A stretch of DNA of 64,000 nt from Mercurialis annua (Eukaryota > Streptophyta > Magnoliopsida > Malpighiales > Euphorbiaceae). The stretch covers positions 53,596,052 through 53,660,051 of the forward strand of contig NC_065574.1 in NCBI RefSeq assembly GCF_937616625.2, in the 5' to 3' direction. The translations under genes were made by a program, and so were the position numbers. Numbering within the stretch: position 1 is the stretch's first letter; each line of letters starts with the position of its first letter. The notes below the pieces were generated by a model. It made no database searches, had not been told where the DNA came from, and worked only from the letters and a program-made list of their open reading frames with translations. Below, piece after piece: positions 23,301 through 46,130 of this stretch.

Positions 23301-23833
23301 CTGCAAATTTATTAGCACTAATGAGTTCTTGTTATTAATGATTTGAAGTAGCTATTTGGTAAATTTTTGAAAAAGTTATAGGCAAATGTATTTATCTATC
23401 ACCAACTATAATTCGTTTGCCAAATAAACAATAATTTAAATTTTTATCAGTTTGATTCATTATTTTTTTGAATGGTGTCAAATATATCTATATTTAATTT
23501 GTAGCTGACATGACATGTATAATATAGATACAATTTATCTATATTATTATATATGCTAAATAAGATAAATTGTATGCAATAGATGTATAATATTGCACTA
23601 TATTAACTTTAGAAGTAGTGAGTATATTTGCAAATAGGCAGAAGGTACAAAAAAACTCTCGACTTTTTAAAAGTACAAATCAGCCCTTTAGAAGTTGTAA
23701 TTATATTTGCAAATATAAAAAAAATGGTGATTAAAACTATGATATAGTATTTGATAAATAAGTTATAGTTGTTGATAGACAAATAAGTCAGGATTTCTCA
23801 TAGCTTAAGACGTACTATTAGGCCAGAACAATA

Positions 23834-24792
23834 TTATAACATACCATAGTCAAAGATGCAATTACCATAACCTGCAATGGGATGTAAGAATCAATCATGG
23901 ACAATAAATATATTGAAAATATTAGCTAGTTAATAATATATCAGAAATTCTGATAGAAATGACCTACTCGGATCAGAAACCGCGATAAGACCGGTGTTAG
24001 AGAAATCACAGCTTGAATCAATCCTGCCATGGGATTGATAATACTGATTCATGGCATAGGATGCCTGGTGCAATCTGCTATTCGAGCTGTAGCATGCATT
24101 TCCATTTCGTAAAGATCGGCAATCGGCATGGCTGCAGGCATAATCTAGGTTATTCTGAAGCTCAATATCAGTTGTTGTTGGCTTTGCTACACACCATGTT
24201 TTCTGCAATTATACCAATACTGTTTCGGCTTTGCTTCTCTTTTAGTTGATTAATAATACTACGAGTAAATCAATTAAAATGGCGAAATGATCCGAAAAAA
24301 TCTAAAATATTTGTCGTTAACTTTTTCAAATTGAGTAAATTAAAAATGATTTTGTCTACGTGACATCCATTGAGTGATAACATATTGAAGCTAAATCCAT
24401 CTAATTGAATAAGAAAAAATAAACGTAAGAATTGTGATAATTTAACGGCTGTTACGTAAATAAAATTACACTTAATTGTATCAATCAAGCTGATTACAGT
24501 TTTGAAATAATTCAAATTAGGCTATAATTAGATAAAATCAAAAAAATTGGTTAAAATTGATAAAAGCGGAGAATATTTATATTTTTGTTGGACATTACAC
24601 CAATTAAAAACTGTGCAATTTTACCTGTGCTTCCACCAAAAGTGAGATTTCACCTGCCAAAACAGAAAATTATCACAGGGGAAAAAATATATTGTATCTA
24701 AAAAGTTAAATAAAACAGAGAATTTACCTGAATGGATAGATAGTAAAATAAGAAGAAATAGAATGGAGGTAGAAATTGGTAATTTAGCCATT
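23834..24792 (-). CDS. X8-domain (CBM43) secreted protein, PDCB/glucanase-like
   Basis: Four exons on the minus strand, 24729-24792, 24625-24653, 23968-24202 and 23834-23871, give 121 residues. Exon 1 encodes a signal peptide starting MAKLPISTSILFLLILL. Exon 2 is a 29-nt linker. Exon 3 is the X8 domain: KTWCVAKP, a Cys-spaced core, the HQASYAMNQYY block and SCDFSNTG. Exon 4 closes with DPS-YGNCIFDYG. X8 domains bind 1,3-beta-glucans. A lone X8 domain with a signal peptide and no visible GPI tail resembles small secreted X8 proteins more than full plasmodesmata callose-binding proteins. The gene is in tandem with the incomplete copy just downstream. The start and all junctions keep one frame. 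Confidence 0.87.
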
Positions 24793-25143
24793 TCTGTCAG
24801 GAGAAACATATAAAGTTTGATGTTCTTATAAGTTATATATATATATATTTTGAATTCCATACTAAGTGCAGCTTAAAATTTAATTAAATATTTCATCATC
24901 TTTATACCTAAAGTAACGATAAAGTAAAATTTGTAGTGCAACTGAGCTGAGTTAGCTAATGTTTAGTTGCTGATTAGTACAAGATTAGGTAAGTAGTTGT
25001 TAGATTCGATGATTTAATTAAGAGATTCACCGTTAATTCCATTTATTTAATTCTCGACAAGTAAAAATGAACTCGATAAGTTTCAGTGTAACATTAAATT
25101 CTAACAAAAAAAAGAGTGAAACTATTATAATTGTTCAAGAAAT
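24793..25143. other. X8 promoter side, no other feature
   Basis: Upstream flank of the minus-strand X8 gene. A TA-rich stretch at 24834-24849 lies 42-57 bases upstream of the ATG and could serve as a TATA region. Nothing else is supported. Confidence 0.35.
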
Positions 25144-25156
25144 TACTTGTCCATTA

Positions 25157-25340
25157 CTAAGGAGAATTGGTTCAAGTGGTAAGCGGCTTGATATCGCTTA
25201 AACAAAATTTCGTGTTCGAGTCTCGTGAATGCAGAGAACCTCCACTGACAGACTCACTTACCATGCCAGATGCGCGACGGGGGTCGGATCCGAATTAGTC
25301 AGGGCGAAACCTTAAAAATCGGATGGGCAACCAAAAAAAA
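25157..25340 (+). mobile_element. tRNA-derived SINE (13-bp TSD)
   Basis: The head carries pol III promoter boxes: an A-box-like TGGTTCAAGTGGTAAGCGG and a B-box-like GTGTTCGAGTCTCG. The tail is A-rich (CAACCAAAAAAAA). A perfect 13-bp duplication, TACTTGTCCATTA, borders it at 25144-25156 and 25341-25353. Length (184 bp), boxes, tail and TSD together identify a SINE of plus orientation. The subfamily is not assigned. Confidence 0.88.
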
Positions 25341-25353
25341 TACTTGTCCATTA

Positions 25354-25853
25354 GCCACATTTTGCAAAATTTACACACAAGTCCAAAAAAATTCATTAAG
25401 AATAGACAATGTGCTAAGTGTAACTAAAGTGCAAAAAAATTGGGTAATTAGGAGTATAGGTGAAACTCATGAAAAATGGAAGGCTTACCAAAGCTGAAGC
25501 AAGAAAGCATAAAAAAATATGAAAGAATTGAAATTGGTTTAGGCATTTTATTGAAAATTTTATATGAATTCTTGAAACAGATTTAGCAATACTAAAAAAA
25601 AAAAAGTAAACCCATCCGGAGATTTATATATTTTATCATTTTTATTCAGGAAGCTCTCATCTTGAAAAAGTTATCTTTTTAATTTTTATATATGTTAAAT
25701 TTTAATTTTAATTTTTTTTTATGTTTTTCTAATTCTTCTATTTACAATTTTTTTATTCAATCACATAAAAGACATTTAAATCCGAAATTTGGCAAATAAA
25801 AAAATTGGAAAAGATAACTTCTTCGGAACACGAGTTTTCTGAATAAAAGTGAT
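25354..25853. other. Intergenic, nothing recognised
   Basis: AT-rich sequence between the SINE and Mutator-like element C. The short frame at 25270-25497 spans the SINE tail and is chance. Confidence 0.4.
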
Positions 25854-26189
25854 AAAATACAGGGTTTTTTTTAACAACTACCTATGTTATAGTAAAATAT
25901 TCTTAAAAGTACTAGCTATACTTTCAAAATTGAAAAATACAATACCCATTTTTTTTTGCATAACTATACTTTGTTAATTATAAAAATACAATAATTCTCA
26001 TATAAGGAATGTAGTTAGTTGAAAGTTAAAATTCTCCTACAAATAAGATTTTTTCAATTAAGATCTTTCCAAATAAAATCAATCAATATCTTTCCAAAAT
26101 AAAACCAATTAAAGATCTTTTCAAATAAAATTAATTAATTTTTTTCCAAAATCAAATTTAAATAAAATCAAGAGTAATATTTCAAAAAA

Positions 26190-26615
26190 ATACGGTTTGC
26201 TTAACCAACGGCATACTAACAGGTTACTAACGGTAGACTTAAAATAAATTTTGTTTAAAATGCACAATTCAGGTTTACTAAAAAATAATTAATGATATAC
26301 TAAACATTACTTAGCTATAGGTTTGTCAACGGTTTACTAACGGTACATTAAAAATAAATTTATAATTTTTTTAAAAGTACATCTTATTTAAAATACACAA
26401 TTCAAATTTACTAACGATTTATTCAAAAATAAAATTTATTACAAGTTTACCAACGGTTAACTCAACGTTAACTAACAGTGTACTAAAAATAAAATTATTA
26501 GTGTACCATTGGTTAACCAACAAGCCATTACAGATACATAAGTGAAAAAAATACATCAGAGGACAACCAACAGTTTATCTAAGGTCAACCATTGGTTAAC
26601 CAACATCAATCTGCA
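26190..26615. repeat. Degenerate 11-bp array, TTAACCAACGG type
   Basis: Units such as TTAACCAACGG, CATACTAACAG, GTTACTAACGG, CTCAACGTTAA and CAACCATTGGT follow one another at 11-base steps. Two denser blocks (26198-26240 and 26450-26610) have looser copies between them. Confidence 0.78.
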
Positions 26616-26820
26616 CTTATCAAATAAACTAAATAAATTTACATCATTGCTAATATCCTAATTAAAATAAAAAAAAAGACAACACCAGCCACCGCGTCTT
26701 CCCCCGCCTCCACAATCTTTGCCGTTTTGATTTTATTTTTATTTTTCTCTTCTTCTATCATACTTCTTGCTTTAAAAGTCTCTACGCTTTTTTTTTCTGA
26801 ATCGATCGAACCGTCCTCCA

Positions 26821-26976
26821 CGACTAGGTCCGTTTAGATCTGCGATATCTTGACGTTTTTGTCGTCTCCTTCATGGCTAGGTCGTTCAGATCTGGAATTT
26901 TTTACGCTTCTGCCGTCTCCTCCGCGGCTAGGTCCATTCAGATCTGCGATTTCTTAAAGTTTCAATCGTCTCCATT
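26821..26976. repeat. Three tandem units of about 51 bp
   Basis: Units at 26821-26874, 26875-26925 and 26926-26976 share CTAGGTC, TTCAGATCTG and CGTCTCCTYC in the same order with moderate divergence. They lie in the GC-richer gene-like part of Mutator-like element C. In-frame stops make a conserved protein unlikely. Confidence 0.7.
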
Positions 26977-27457
26977 AATCAATTCTTCATTTGGGTCTAG
27001 GTGATAGAGAGAAAGGACAAGAGAAAATACAAAATTGAGAGTGTAATTGTTGCAGAAAGTTGGAGTGACGGCGCTGGTTTGTAATGAATGGTGGTTAGGG
27101 TTGTGTTAATATAAGAAAGAAAAATGAAATATAGGAAATATATTTATGAGAAAGTAAAAGGTTAAAAATCAAATAAAAAAAGTAGACATCGTAATTTAAC
27201 AAAATAAAAGTTATGGCTGTACTATTGAGAATAAATTGGTCCAAGACCGTAAATGGTCTAATTTTCTCTAAAATACATTGGGTTTTTATATGGGTTTGGG
27301 GCTTAATTTGTCCAGAGTCATTTGATAGGGCTGAATCAATTAAAATAAGCCCATTTCACCATATGCTACAAGATTAAGGTATGGTTTGAGCTTAACCTCT
27401 CTTTTTCTTTAAAATATCTTTGATTAGTAAAGGTATTTGAACATTAATCTCACAGCT

Positions 27458-27537
<80 letters not shown>
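27458..27537 (+). tRNA. tRNA-Leu (anticodon UAG)
   Basis: Acceptor stem GACAGTT pairs with AGCTGTC, followed by discriminator A. The A box TGGCCGAGTGG and B box GGTTCAAATCC are canonical. The anticodon stem CCAGA/TCTGG holds the loop TTTAGGC, so the anticodon is TAG. A long variable arm (TCCGAAAGGGCG region) marks a class II Leu tRNA. No intron. No CCA is encoded, as usual for a nuclear gene. Confidence 0.96.
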
Positions 27538-27538
<1 letters not shown>

Positions 27539-28557
27539 TAATATTTTTATTAAGGGTTTTTTTGTCATAATTTTTTATTAAGTTTTTAGTGTTACTAAAA
27601 ATATATATATAAGTTTCAATAAGATGGTTTCTATTATTTTTTTGAATGTCAACGACAAAAAAGTGGTAGTTTGTTTTTCAAATTAGTCATTGATCAATTT
27701 TTTTAAAAGTTAATTGAAAAAAAAAAACAGAAATAAAGCATCATAAAAGCATTAAACTATTTAAGTTCATAGATGGTATATTGAAAATCTGAAGAAATGA
27801 AATTCTTAAATGTAGTTAGTATCGTCAAAATTTTATTTTTAAATTTTAAATTTTATGGTTTGTTGTTTCATTTCAATTAAAAAAAATTGTTTTTTATCAT
27901 TTGAATATATCTATAATATATCTTTGATGAAAAAACAAAAGATGTTAATTTTTTTCGGCAAAGTTCATTTTATATTGCTAAAACCATAAAAGTTCAGATC
28001 GTAAAACTTTAGGGAAAACATAACGACATGACATAACAACAGTATGTCTGTTATAAATATATACAAATTGTTCGTAGATCACCATACATATTTAAACAGA
28101 AATTTTCATAACTGTTTGAGTTTTGAAACTTGATTTTTCAAGAATTCACAACATACATGCCTGAACTATTACATTAAAATCCTAAACTAATGAAATTCCG
28201 CAACATGCAAGCTCGCGCCATCATGAAAAAAAATTAAACAAATGCCAAAGTAATTGAAATCATCAAGAAACGAAAGCTCAAATCTTGAATATTTTGATCG
28301 AAAACATGACAACGAACATTTAATACAAACTAGCATCATGTAAACATCAAAACACAAAAAAAAACACTAAATGGAAATTCATAACGAGATTTTATAAAAA
28401 AAAAACAACAAAAAAATATAAAACTCTAAATATACGGATAAAGATAGGTTGATTTTCTGGCCAAAAGACCAAATATCACCCGCTCCCACCCTAAGGAGCA
28501 AAGAGTCTGTGAGAGGGTTAGATAAAAAAGTGTCAATTAAAATGGTTTGGTTTAAAG
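27538..28557. other. Intergenic, nothing recognised
   Basis: AT-rich sequence. The tRNA is followed by a run of Ts (ATATTTTTATT), a plausible pol III terminator. No gene seen. Confidence 0.4.
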
Positions 28558-28898
28558 GTCTAATGATAAGAAAGACCCAAACCTTTACGACTTGTTACAA
28601 TTTTATCCAAATCTTTTAATTTTTGCAATAATATCCAAATTGCATTTTTTTGTTGTAATAATAGTCAAATTGATGGTTAAACTTGTTGTTTTCAATTAAG
28701 ATATTAGGCTATTATTATTTTTTGATGTATTATAAAAGTCACAAAAATGACAAAAAACTCAAAAAAGTTCATAGAAAAAGTACAATTTGGCTATTATTGC
28801 AACAAAATAATGTAATTTGAATATCATTGCAAAAATTAAAAGATTTGAATAAAATTGCAACAAGTCGTAAATGTTTGGATTTTTTTTGCCATTAAACC
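28558..28898. mobile_element. Long inverted-repeat MITE (341 bp)
   Basis: Arms of about 115 bp are complementary over most of their length. The left arm has TTTACGACTTGTTACAATTT and the right arm its counterpart AAATTGCAACAAGTCGTAAA; both arms share the ATCTTTTAATTTTTGCAAT complement. The ends are GGTCTAATG and CATTAAACC, flanked by a possible 4-bp TAAA. The centre is a short spacer, so a transcript would fold into a long hairpin. Confidence 0.75.
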
Positions 28899-29319
28899 TA
28901 AATTTTTAGAGTCAACTGCATATTTCTCTTTTTACGTGTCAATTAGCCACTAACTATCAACGTAATTAGATTCTACCTCCGCTAAAAGAAACTAGATGGT
29001 TTTAATTGGATTATTCTGAAAAAAAAAGTCGGAACCTAGTTACAATTAAAGATCCCATAGAATGCCATCCACAATAATTAATTTCATAGAAGAATATGGA
29101 CCCCTAAAACTAGTGGGACAATCACTATACTATCCATGACTGCAAGTCCCATTCCCACACTCTTTTGTTTTTGCTCCGTTTTGCACCAATCACAACTCAT
29201 AAGCCAACTCATCATTTCTGACCTGCATAACCAACTTGCCTATTGAAATATACATTATCCTACTATTTGATCTCAATCTTTATAAATTTAATTTCATATA
29301 ATATATAATATTACAAGCG

Positions 29320-29500
29320 GAGTTGGAATGGAGTAGTAAGAACTTCTTCCCTTAACTAGAGATTTCGGGTTTGACCTCTTGACATAAACAGCTTCAAAAA
29401 CTTTAGGAGAGAATTTTGTCGCGTTAACGGGTCCTATCCCGTGGTTAAGGACATCGAGCGGTACCTATAACATAAAAAAAGCCATTCATAAAAAAAGCCA
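29320..29500 (+). mobile_element. Possible degenerate SINE
   Basis: TGGAGTAGTAAGAACTTC resembles an A box, and CGGGTTTGACCTC a B box about 40 bases later. The segment ends with a duplicated AAAAAAAGCCATTCAT. A left target duplication was not found. Weak call. Confidence 0.35.
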
Positions 29501-29579
29501 TTCATACTATTTGATCTCTAACATATTTTTAATCTCCTAGATAAATTAACTGGAAAAGAAATAGTAGTAATAGAGAAGT

Positions 29580-33736
<4,157 letters not shown>

Positions 33737-35250
33737 ATTAGTGTTTAAAATCGTGTTAATAAATTTGTTATTTTGTAAGGGATGTTAAATCACAGCTTGA
33801 GTAGCACTTGTTGACATCAAATTTAGCTACGAAGCAATGAAATACATATTTCATGAAATTATCAAAGTTCAATAAAACCATATTCAAACATCAACTAACA
33901 AAAGCATATCTACTTCATATCTAAAAATATACTTATACAAGGGGGAAACAAATTTGTGTTAAAGAAAGTTTAATCATCAAAGAAATGTTAAAAGAAATGT
34001 CTCATATGTGTCAATTAAATGGTTTTAATTAAAAACATTTGAGTGTCAACTATAAAAAAGGTTACAGATGTGTCAACTAGATGGTACTAATTTTTTTAAA
34101 TAATTATTCTATGTATATATGTCGGTTTTAACCGAACCTACTGATATTAAAAAAAATAGGTTATCGTTCAGTTTGGTTTTGAGATTTTATATTTAGTTTT
34201 TCGGTCGGTTCGGGTTTAAACATTCGGTCGATCAGTTAATTAGGTTTTGGGGAATTTCGGTTCGGTTTTAACCAAACAGACCGAATGCTCACCCTTACAC
34301 ATAACTGTCAACTAGATGATTTAAATTTAATCTGTTTGAATGTCAAATATTGTCCAAAGAATGTTATGGACAATATTTGATAGAAGAAAATGGACCCCAA
34401 AAACAAGTAGGACCAATCACTATTTTGCACCAATCACAACTCATAAGCCAACTCATCATTTCTAACTTGCATAAGCAACTTGCCTATTGGAATATATGAT
34501 ATCTACTGATACTATAATCAAATTTTTTATTTAGTTTGAGTATTAAAAGAATTATAATCATATGATATTATTTCATGATTTAAAATATTAACTTTTACAT
34601 GACTATCTATTTGGAATTATATTTTGTATTTTAAGAAAATTTTAAATTACTTTATTTAGAAAAATTTCATTTTTCTAAATCTGTTTTTCTTTTAAAATAT
34701 TGATTTATCTGTTTTTGTTAAATAAAAATTTAAAAAATTAGTTAAAAAGTTTGAAAACAAATTTATCTGAAACCCAATGTGAAATTCCCATAATACACAT
34801 TTGTGTCTAGTCTCATGCTAGCCTATGCCGACTGAAAATAATGACTGCCGCGTTCCTAATGTACTATAACAAAGAAACAAATATATCTACTTTTTGATTA
34901 CAGTGACAATAATAAAAGTAAGACTTAATTATTTACTTTTAGTCAAAGAACTAAGAAGTTATTTAAAAAATATCAATTCCCTAAGGTATAACCGGTTTCA
35001 TAAATTTTTTAAAAACATAATTTCAAATACATTAAAAATAACATAAATATTATAGCTTCTAAAATAAATTCCTTAATATTTTTAAAATTCATTTTATAAT
35101 AGATGAACTTCGACTTTTCCCTTATCATTTCATGCTATTTAGTGTTACTAAATATATTAATAAATAAAAGAGATGTGAAATCTACAGTTTTAAGATATTT
35201 TGGATGTTCTAGATAGTTTATTGGAAAAGCAATTGTAGTACAATGATAGA
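33737..35250. other. Spacer between FLS2-like copies 1 and 2
   Basis: Most of this spacer is repeated after copy 2 (39404-40990) with high similarity, marking it as part of the duplicated unit. It contains the FLS2 3' flank and a CGGTT-type repeat at 34131-34296. No other gene. Confidence 0.6.
34131..34296. repeat. CGGTT-type repeat in FLS2 spacer
   Basis: Starts GTCGGTTTTAACCGAACC and ends GACCGAATGCTCACCCTTAC; dense in TTCGGT and GGTTCGGG words. The same copy sits at the same relative place after FLS2-like copy 2, so it was inserted before the duplication. Confidence 0.6.
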
Positions 35251-35446
35251 CAAGCTCCCAACTTTCTGTAATCTAGTCGGCTCATGAATAGATTCCATCC
35301 TTTTACACTAATCTCATTGACCACTATATAAACTAATATTAACTTAATTAGTTTAGTTAAGTCTCTTAAACAAAATGCTTAGTTAATCCAAGTCAACAAA
35401 AGTAAATGTTCAATAAGTCAAAGTTAGTACAACAGTTACCTTTTAG

Positions 35447-39403
<3,957 letters not shown>

Positions 39404-40999
39404 ATTAGTGTTTAAAATCATGCTAATAAATTTGTTATCTTGTAAGGTATGTTAAATCACAGCTTGAGTAGCAATTGTTGACATCAAATTTAGCTATGAA
39501 GCAATGAAATACACATTTCATGAAATTATCAAAGTTCAATAAAACCATATTCAAATATCAACTAACAAAAGCATATCTACTTCATATCTAAATATACTTA
39601 TACAAGGGGGAAAGAAATTTGTGTTAAAGAAAGTTTAATCATCAAAGAAATGTTAAAAGAAAGGTCTCTTAAGTGTCAATTAAATGATTCTAATTAAATT
39701 TTTTTGAGTGTCAACTACAAAAAAGGTTACAGATGTGTCAACTAGATGGAATTAAATTTTTTAAATAATTACTCTATGTATATATGTCGGTTTTAACCGA
39801 ACCTACTGATATTAAAAAAAATTGGTTATCGTTCAGTTTGGTTTTTAAATTTTATATTTAGTTTTTCGGTTGGTTCGGTTTTAAACATTCAGTCGATTGG
39901 TTAATTTGGTTTTGGGGAATTTCAATTCGGTTTTAACCAAACAGACCGAATGCTCACCCTTACACATAACTGTCAACTAGATGATTTAAATTTAATTTGT
40001 TTGAATGTCAGACTATGAAAAAAAGGTCAAAGAACCCAGTTATATTTCAAGATACCAAAGAATGTTATGGACAATATTTCATAGAAGAAAATGGACCCCA
40101 AAAACGAGTAGGACCAATCACTATTTTGCACCAATCACAACTCATAAGCCAACTCATCATTTCTAACCTGCATCAGCAACTTGCCTATTGGAATATATGA
40201 TATCTACTAATACTATAAGCAAATTTTTTATTTAGTTTGAATATTAAAAGAATTATAATCATATGATATTATTTCATGATTTAAAATATTAACTTTTATA
40301 TGACTATCTGTTTGAAATTATATTTTGCATTTTAAGAAAATTTTAAATTACTTTATTTAGAAAAATTTCATTTTTCTAAATCTGTTTTTCTTTTAAAATA
40401 TTGATTTATCTGTTTTTTTAAAATAAAAATTTAAAAAATTAGTTAAAAAATTAGTTAAAAAATTTGAAAAAACATTTATCTAAAACCCAATCTGAAACTC
40501 CCATAATGCACATTTGTATCTAGTCTCATGCTATGCCGACTAAAAATAGTGAATGCCTCGTTCCTAATGTACTATAAGTCTATAACAAAGAAACAAAAAA
40601 ATCTGCTTTATGGTCAAAGTGGCATTAATAAAAGTAAGAATTAATTATTTACTTTTTGTCAAAGAATTAAGAATTTATTTAAAAAATATCAATTCTGTAA
40701 GGCGTAAGGTATAACCAGTTTCATAAATTATTAAAAACAGAATTTCAAAAACATTAAAAATAACATAAATATTATAGATTTTATAATAAATTCCTTAACA
40801 TTTTTAAAACTCATTTTATTAGAAACATTCATTAAGGATATGAAAAGTAAAAATAGACGAACTTCAAATTTTTTCTTTTTATCAATTTATTATGCTATAT
40901 AGTGTTACTAAAAATATTAATGAAGAAAAGAGATGTGCAATCTACAGTTTTAAGATATTTTGAAATCGTAATACAATGATAGAAAAGAGATGGCTCATG
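39404..40999. other. Spacer between FLS2-like copies 2 and 3
   Basis: A copy of the 33737-35250 spacer, including the same CGGTT-type repeat at 39787-39962. Small indels distinguish the two. The open frame at 39997-40200 overlaps this duplicated non-coding DNA and is not supported. Confidence 0.55.
39787..39962. repeat. CGGTT-type repeat, second spacer copy
   Basis: The duplicate of the repeat at 34131-34296, with the same ends and scattered substitutions. Confidence 0.6.
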
Positions 41000-41358
41000 A
41001 ATATATTCCATCCTTTTACACAGCCTATATAAACTATTATTGACCTTAATTAGTTTAGTTAAGTCTTTTAAACAAAATGCTTAGCTAACCAAATTCAACA
41101 AAAGTAAATGTTCTATAAGTCAAAGTTAGTACAGCAATTACCTTTTAGGCTCTACAAGTAGTAGACAGTGGCCGTCATAGTACAATGGGTTCACATATTC
41201 AAATTTTGGTACTTAGCCAAGGTTCACAGTATCAATCATTCCTCTAACCAAAAACCAAAACTTTCCCATATTTCCATTCCTTTTCCCATTTAGGTTCAGT
41301 TTGATCCTGAGATTGTTTCAATCTTTCTGCATATAAAGTATCATAAAAAAAAAATTAG

Positions 41359-44996
<3,638 letters not shown>

Positions 44997-45168
44997 ATTA
45001 GTGGTCATAATTGTTTTTGTTAATTTGTAAGAGATGTTAAATAACAGCTTCAGTAGCTTATATGGACATCAAATTAAGGTATAAAACATCAACTAATACA
45101 TAACAAATTTGTGTTATAAAAAGTGTTTGCATAAAAGAAAAAGTTCAACTGTTAAAATACCATAAAGT

Positions 45169-45768
45169 TTAGTCTCTGGGTGGATCATACTTGAGAAAAT
45201 CCTCAACAGTTGAAGGGAACTCCAAGCCACCATCAGATTGAAAAGCAGCCTGACCCACAAGCAAAAAAGCTAACCTAAATGGCTCAATTTTATTCTTAAC
45301 AAAGTAGCTAATCCACCCTTGTAATCTCTCTACTTCTTTTTTACATTTAGGTCCCTTCACCCCAACTATTTTCTCATAAAACCCCCCTTCACAATCACAC
45401 TCACAGCCCGTTTCTTTATCTTCCTCGTCTGTTTGCTCAATTTGTGACAGACCCAGAAGCTGCATTAACCGTTGGATGTCATCAACGCTGTCAGTTTGTG
45501 GTGATTGATCGGTGATGGTAGTGGGCTGTTGTAGTGAAGGGGATGATGAGAGAAATTCTAGAGGCGGTTCGCTGTTTTCTTGAGGATTTGTTGGTGAGAA
45601 ATTGTTGTGGGTGGCGAGATATATGGGTGTGCTTAGAGATTCTGTTGGTGTGCCGTTGGTATCGAGGGTTTCGAGTTTTAATCTTTTCTCCACCTGTTTA
45701 AGAGATGAGAAGAAATTTGAGTGCAGCGATGATGGTGATGGTGACGGTGGCGGCGGTGATCGGCGCAT
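45169..45768 (-). CDS. Conserved-looking plant protein of unknown function
   Basis: A single open frame of 199 residues. The N-terminal half is Ser/Pro-rich and probably disordered (begins MRRSPPPPSPSPSS). A short acidic stretch (QTDEEDKETG), a Cys cluster (CECDCEGGFYEK) and a compact C-terminal part (GWISYFVKNKIEPFRLAFLLVGQAAF, ending DFLKYDPPRD) follow. The ordered C-terminal third looks like a real fold, but I do not recognise the family. No transmembrane helix or clear transit peptide. It lies tail to tail with FLS2-like copy 3, about 170 bases apart. The clean frame and codon use favour a real gene. Confidence 0.65.
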   Translation of the reverse strand: MRRSPPPPSPSPSSLHSNFFSSLKQVEKRLKLETLDTNGTPTESLSTPIYLATHNNFSPTNPQENSEPPLEFLSSSPSLQQPTTITDQSPQTDSVDDIQRLMQLLGLSQIEQTDEEDKETGCECDCEGGFYEKIVGVKGPKCKKEVERLQGWISYFVKNKIEPFRLAFLLVGQAAFQSDGGLEFPSTVEDFLKYDPPRD

Positions 45769-46130
45769 AATTTTTGTTTTCAGTCTCTGTCCGGCGCTGT
45801 GTATTTACTTCTTTATGCTGACAAAACGATGAACTCAGCTTACTGGTTTCAGTTTAAACGACAAGTCGTTTTTAGCCACGTCAATGTTAAGAAAAAAAGC
45901 GACACGCAGGACTTACTCTGAGGAGATAACATAGCACATGGCACGTAAAAGATGTATATGTGGCACATGACTCGTCATAAATTGCTGCTTATGTATAGCT
46001 TTAAATTTTATACTAATTTGTAAAAGATGAATTTTTAGCACAACAAAATTTCACAGAACGCTTTTCATTAACATAGAAAGAATTTACATCAAAGCAAAAA
46101 CGAAAATACAGAAAATAAACTCTTCATTTC

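Larger units (their letters stand above)
25862..27269 (-). mobile_element. Mutator-like element C (1.4 kb)
   Basis: AAAATACA flanks both ends (25854-25861 and 27270-27277). The right end, read inward, is AGAGAAAATTAGACCATTTA, matching the GAGAAAATTA ends of the other elements. The sequence is homologous along its length to element D (52100-53579) in the opposite orientation; both contain TATTCTC/TACAGCCATAACTTT-type and AAATATTCT/TTGAAAAATACAAT blocks. Order on the minus strand: a gene-like segment with tandem 51-bp units (26640-27060), then the 11-bp array. No transposase. Confidence 0.8.

Noticed and set aside
26639..26821. 60-codon minus-strand frame with a hydrophobic end
   Set aside because: It lies inside Mutator-like element C and is not conserved as a protein in the homologous element D.
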